From contig DOHD01000031.1 of NCBI GenBank assembly GCA_003535455.1, positions 12,926 to 20,152 on the forward strand: DNA of 7,227 nt. The letters run 5' to 3'. How positions within the stretch are numbered: the first letter of the stretch is position 1; every line of letters starts with the position of its first letter. This document shows, in pieces, positions 6,033 through 7,227 of the stretch. The notes beneath the pieces were generated by a model, which saw only the letters and a program-made list of their open reading frames with translations, did no database searches and was not told the DNA's origin. The stretch is from Acidimicrobium sp. GTDB taxonomy: Bacteria; Actinomycetota; Acidimicrobiia; Acidimicrobiales; Ilumatobacteraceae. The position numbers and the translations under genes were made by a program.

Positions 6033-7117
6033 CGAACGACCCGTTCATATACTTCGGCTGTTTTTGTTGCGGTTGCCTGCCACGTCATTTCACTTGCCCG
6101 TGCGAGACCAAGACGCGACAACTCAGATCGATGTCGAATCGCTTGCAACACGCCGTCGGCGATGCTGGCAACGTCGAGTGGGTCGACCAAAACCGCCGCG
6201 TTTCCGGCGACTTCTTGGGTCGACGAGCCTTTGCTCGTAACCACAGGCGTTCCGTAACTCATTGCTTCAAGAATCGGCAAACCAAAACCTTCCATAAGCG
6301 ACGGATAGCAAAGCACTTCGGCTGCTTTATAGATCGCCCCAAGGTCACCTGGTTGTACGAACCCGGCAAAATGCACCCGAGACTTAACGCTGCTTGAAAA
6401 GTCGGCGACCTGAGAGACATCGCCCCAGCCAGTTGCACCGACCACCACAAGTTCGGGCACCGAGTCGCCGAGAGTTTCAAGAGCCGCAATAAGTTGCGAC
6501 AAATTTTTTCGAGGCTCGAGCGTGCCGACAAAAAGCAAATAATTTTCGGGCAACCGATAGCGGGACTTGATCTGGTCACGGGTCGTCATCACCATCGGCG
6601 CAGAAACTCCGAGAGGCACGTGAGATAATCGATCTGGCGAAAAGCCGAACTCGGTGCAATCTTCGAGCGTCGCCTGCGATGAACAAAGCAACATGTCGGC
6701 GCGCCTCAACAAAATTTTTAGACTGCGTCTGAAAACAGAGTTGCCGCGCCGACTAAAAAATTGCGGATACTTCAAAAATGCGAGGTCATGAATCGTCGCG
6801 ACTAGTTTGGCATTTGTCGCAAACGGAATTATCGATGTGCAATGCAATAAATCGACTTTGCCTGTTGCGCTCTCGACTTTTGGCCAACCAAATCGCATCG
6901 AAGACTCATAAAGCGCGGGCCCACCAAGCGCCAAATGTTGCACGTTTATTGGTGGTTGATAGGCGCCCTGTGGCGCCAAGTTGTGGCGACCGGCAAACCC
7001 CACGAGTTCGATATCGCGGCGCAAGCCAGGCAACACCCGGGCGACTTCAATAGCCGCGGTCGCAGTGCCCCCGGGCACGCGGTGCCAGCACTGTTCCAAA
7101 GAGTAGGCCACACGCAT
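6029..7117 (-). CDS. GT4 family glycosyltransferase, first gene of the operon
   Basis: This 362-residue GT-B retaining transferase belongs to the same broad GT4 group as the next gene but is clearly diverged from it. Motifs are YSLEQCWHRVPGGTA (5-19), LLHCTSIIPF (90-99), VATIHDLAFLKYP (106-118), LLFVGTLEPRKN (194-205), VVVGATGWG (224-232), the EX7E motif YPSLMEGFGLPILEAM (271-286; E276 and E284) and GTPVVTSKGSSTQEVAG (289-305). ATG at 7117 is chosen because it begins at the first beta strand (MRVAYSLEQC), normal for the family. The frame stays open to the window edge, with a TTG at 7183, but that part lacks family character. A GAAGGA sequence abuts the ATG directly, which is too close; it is 6 bases from the GTG at codon 3, so initiation there is an alternative. 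It probably acts early in the same glycan pathway; donor and acceptor are not determined. Confidence 0.9.
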   Translation of the reverse strand: MRVAYSLEQCWHRVPGGTATAAIEVARVLPGLRRDIELVGFAGRHNLAPQGAYQPPINVQHLALGGPALYESSMRFGWPKVESATGKVDLLHCTSIIPFATNAKLVATIHDLAFLKYPQFFSRRGNSVFRRSLKILLRRADMLLCSSQATLEDCTEFGFSPDRLSHVPLGVSAPMVMTTRDQIKSRYRLPENYLLFVGTLEPRKNLSQLIAALETLGDSVPELVVVGATGWGDVSQVADFSSSVKSRVHFAGFVQPGDLGAIYKAAEVLCYPSLMEGFGLPILEAMSYGTPVVTSKGSSTQEVAGNAAVLVDPLDVASIADGVLQAIRHRSELSRLGLARASEMTWQATATKTAEVYERVVR

Positions 7118-7123
7118 TCCTTC
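7118..7123 (-). promoter_or_regulatory. Shine-Dalgarno-like GAAGGA directly before the first transferase
   Basis: GAAGGA on the minus strand runs into the ATG at 7117 with no spacer, but has a normal 6-base spacer to the GTG at 7111. It therefore bears on whether translation starts at codon 1 or codon 3. Confidence 0.35.
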
Positions 7124-7227
7124 TATTCTGCCCGTGTTGGCTTGATATTTGGTGCAAAGCCGTTGTGTATCTGCGCGAACCAAGCGCAGGGCTCGGGGTC
7201 GTACGATGTGATTAGCAGTATGAGCGA
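7118..7227. other. Upstream region of the glycan operon, no clear gene
   Basis: These 110 bases precede the six-gene operon and should contain, or lead to, its promoter unless the operon extends beyond the edge. No convincing -35/-10 pair was found on the minus strand. On the plus strand TACGAT (7202-7207) could be a -10 element and an ATG begins at 7220, so a divergent gene might start just at the edge; eight bases are too few to judge. Confidence 0.35.

Noticed and set aside
7202..7227. Divergent plus-strand gene starting at ATG 7220 with a TACGAT -10 element
   Set aside because: Only eight coding bases are present, there is no ribosome-binding site, and a single hexamer match is expected by chance; kept only as a note in the intergenic entry.
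1..7227. CRISPR array, tRNA/rRNA, insertion sequence, prophage or toxin-antitoxin elements
   Set aside because: No spaced direct repeats, cloverleaf-like sequence, terminal inverted repeats, transposase motifs or small paired ORFs were found; coding density is almost complete.

Overview
The window suggests an actinobacterium, most likely of the class Acidimicrobiia. The pointers are coenzyme F420 biosynthesis genes of actinobacterial type, a base composition near half G+C by eye (low for Actinobacteria, as in many aquatic lineages), GTG starts, and glycosyltransferase and sugar-nucleotide proteins whose wording resembles Acidimicrobiia homologues. The assignment rests on recalled family resemblance, not on a search.

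Plus strand, 1-1025: the 3' end of cofD (fbiA) overlaps a complete single-domain cofE (fbiB N-terminal type) by four bases (ATGA). These enzymes carry out the late steps of F420 synthesis: transfer of the phospholactyl-type group to Fo, then addition of glutamate.

Minus strand, 7117 down to 1036: six tightly packed genes read as one operon. In order of transcription they are a GT4 glycosyltransferase (7117-6029), a second GT4 (6032-4923), a WcaI/WbuB-like GT4 (4923-3691), a single-pass membrane protein of unknown function (3670-3002), a nucleotidyltransferase resembling GDP-mannose pyrophosphorylase (2973-1969), and an extended-SDR 'epimerase' (1959-1036). Junctions are ATGA, TGATG, 20 bp, 28 bp and 9 bp. 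The set makes an activated sugar, probably GDP-mannose, and transfers sugars onto a lipid carrier or glycan for an envelope polysaccharide or glycolipid. No flippase, polymerase or priming transferase is inside the window, so the pathway is incomplete here.

The two blocks converge at 1025/1036 with 10 bp between stop codons and no terminator hairpin. A perfect 14-bp tandem duplication covers both stops. An F420 pair converging on a mannose-1-phosphate guanylyltransferase, a glycosyltransferase and an SDR gene recalls the M. tuberculosis Rv3261-Rv3266c region.

The most notable observation is that the SDR keeps its cofactor loop and sugar-nucleotide motifs but lacks the catalytic Ser/Thr, Tyr and Lys, so it looks like a conserved pseudoenzyme beside a sugar pyrophosphorylase. 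Also of interest are the CofE without the FbiB reductase domain and the unknown membrane protein. Bases 7118-7227 hold the operon's upstream region; no gene is clear there.
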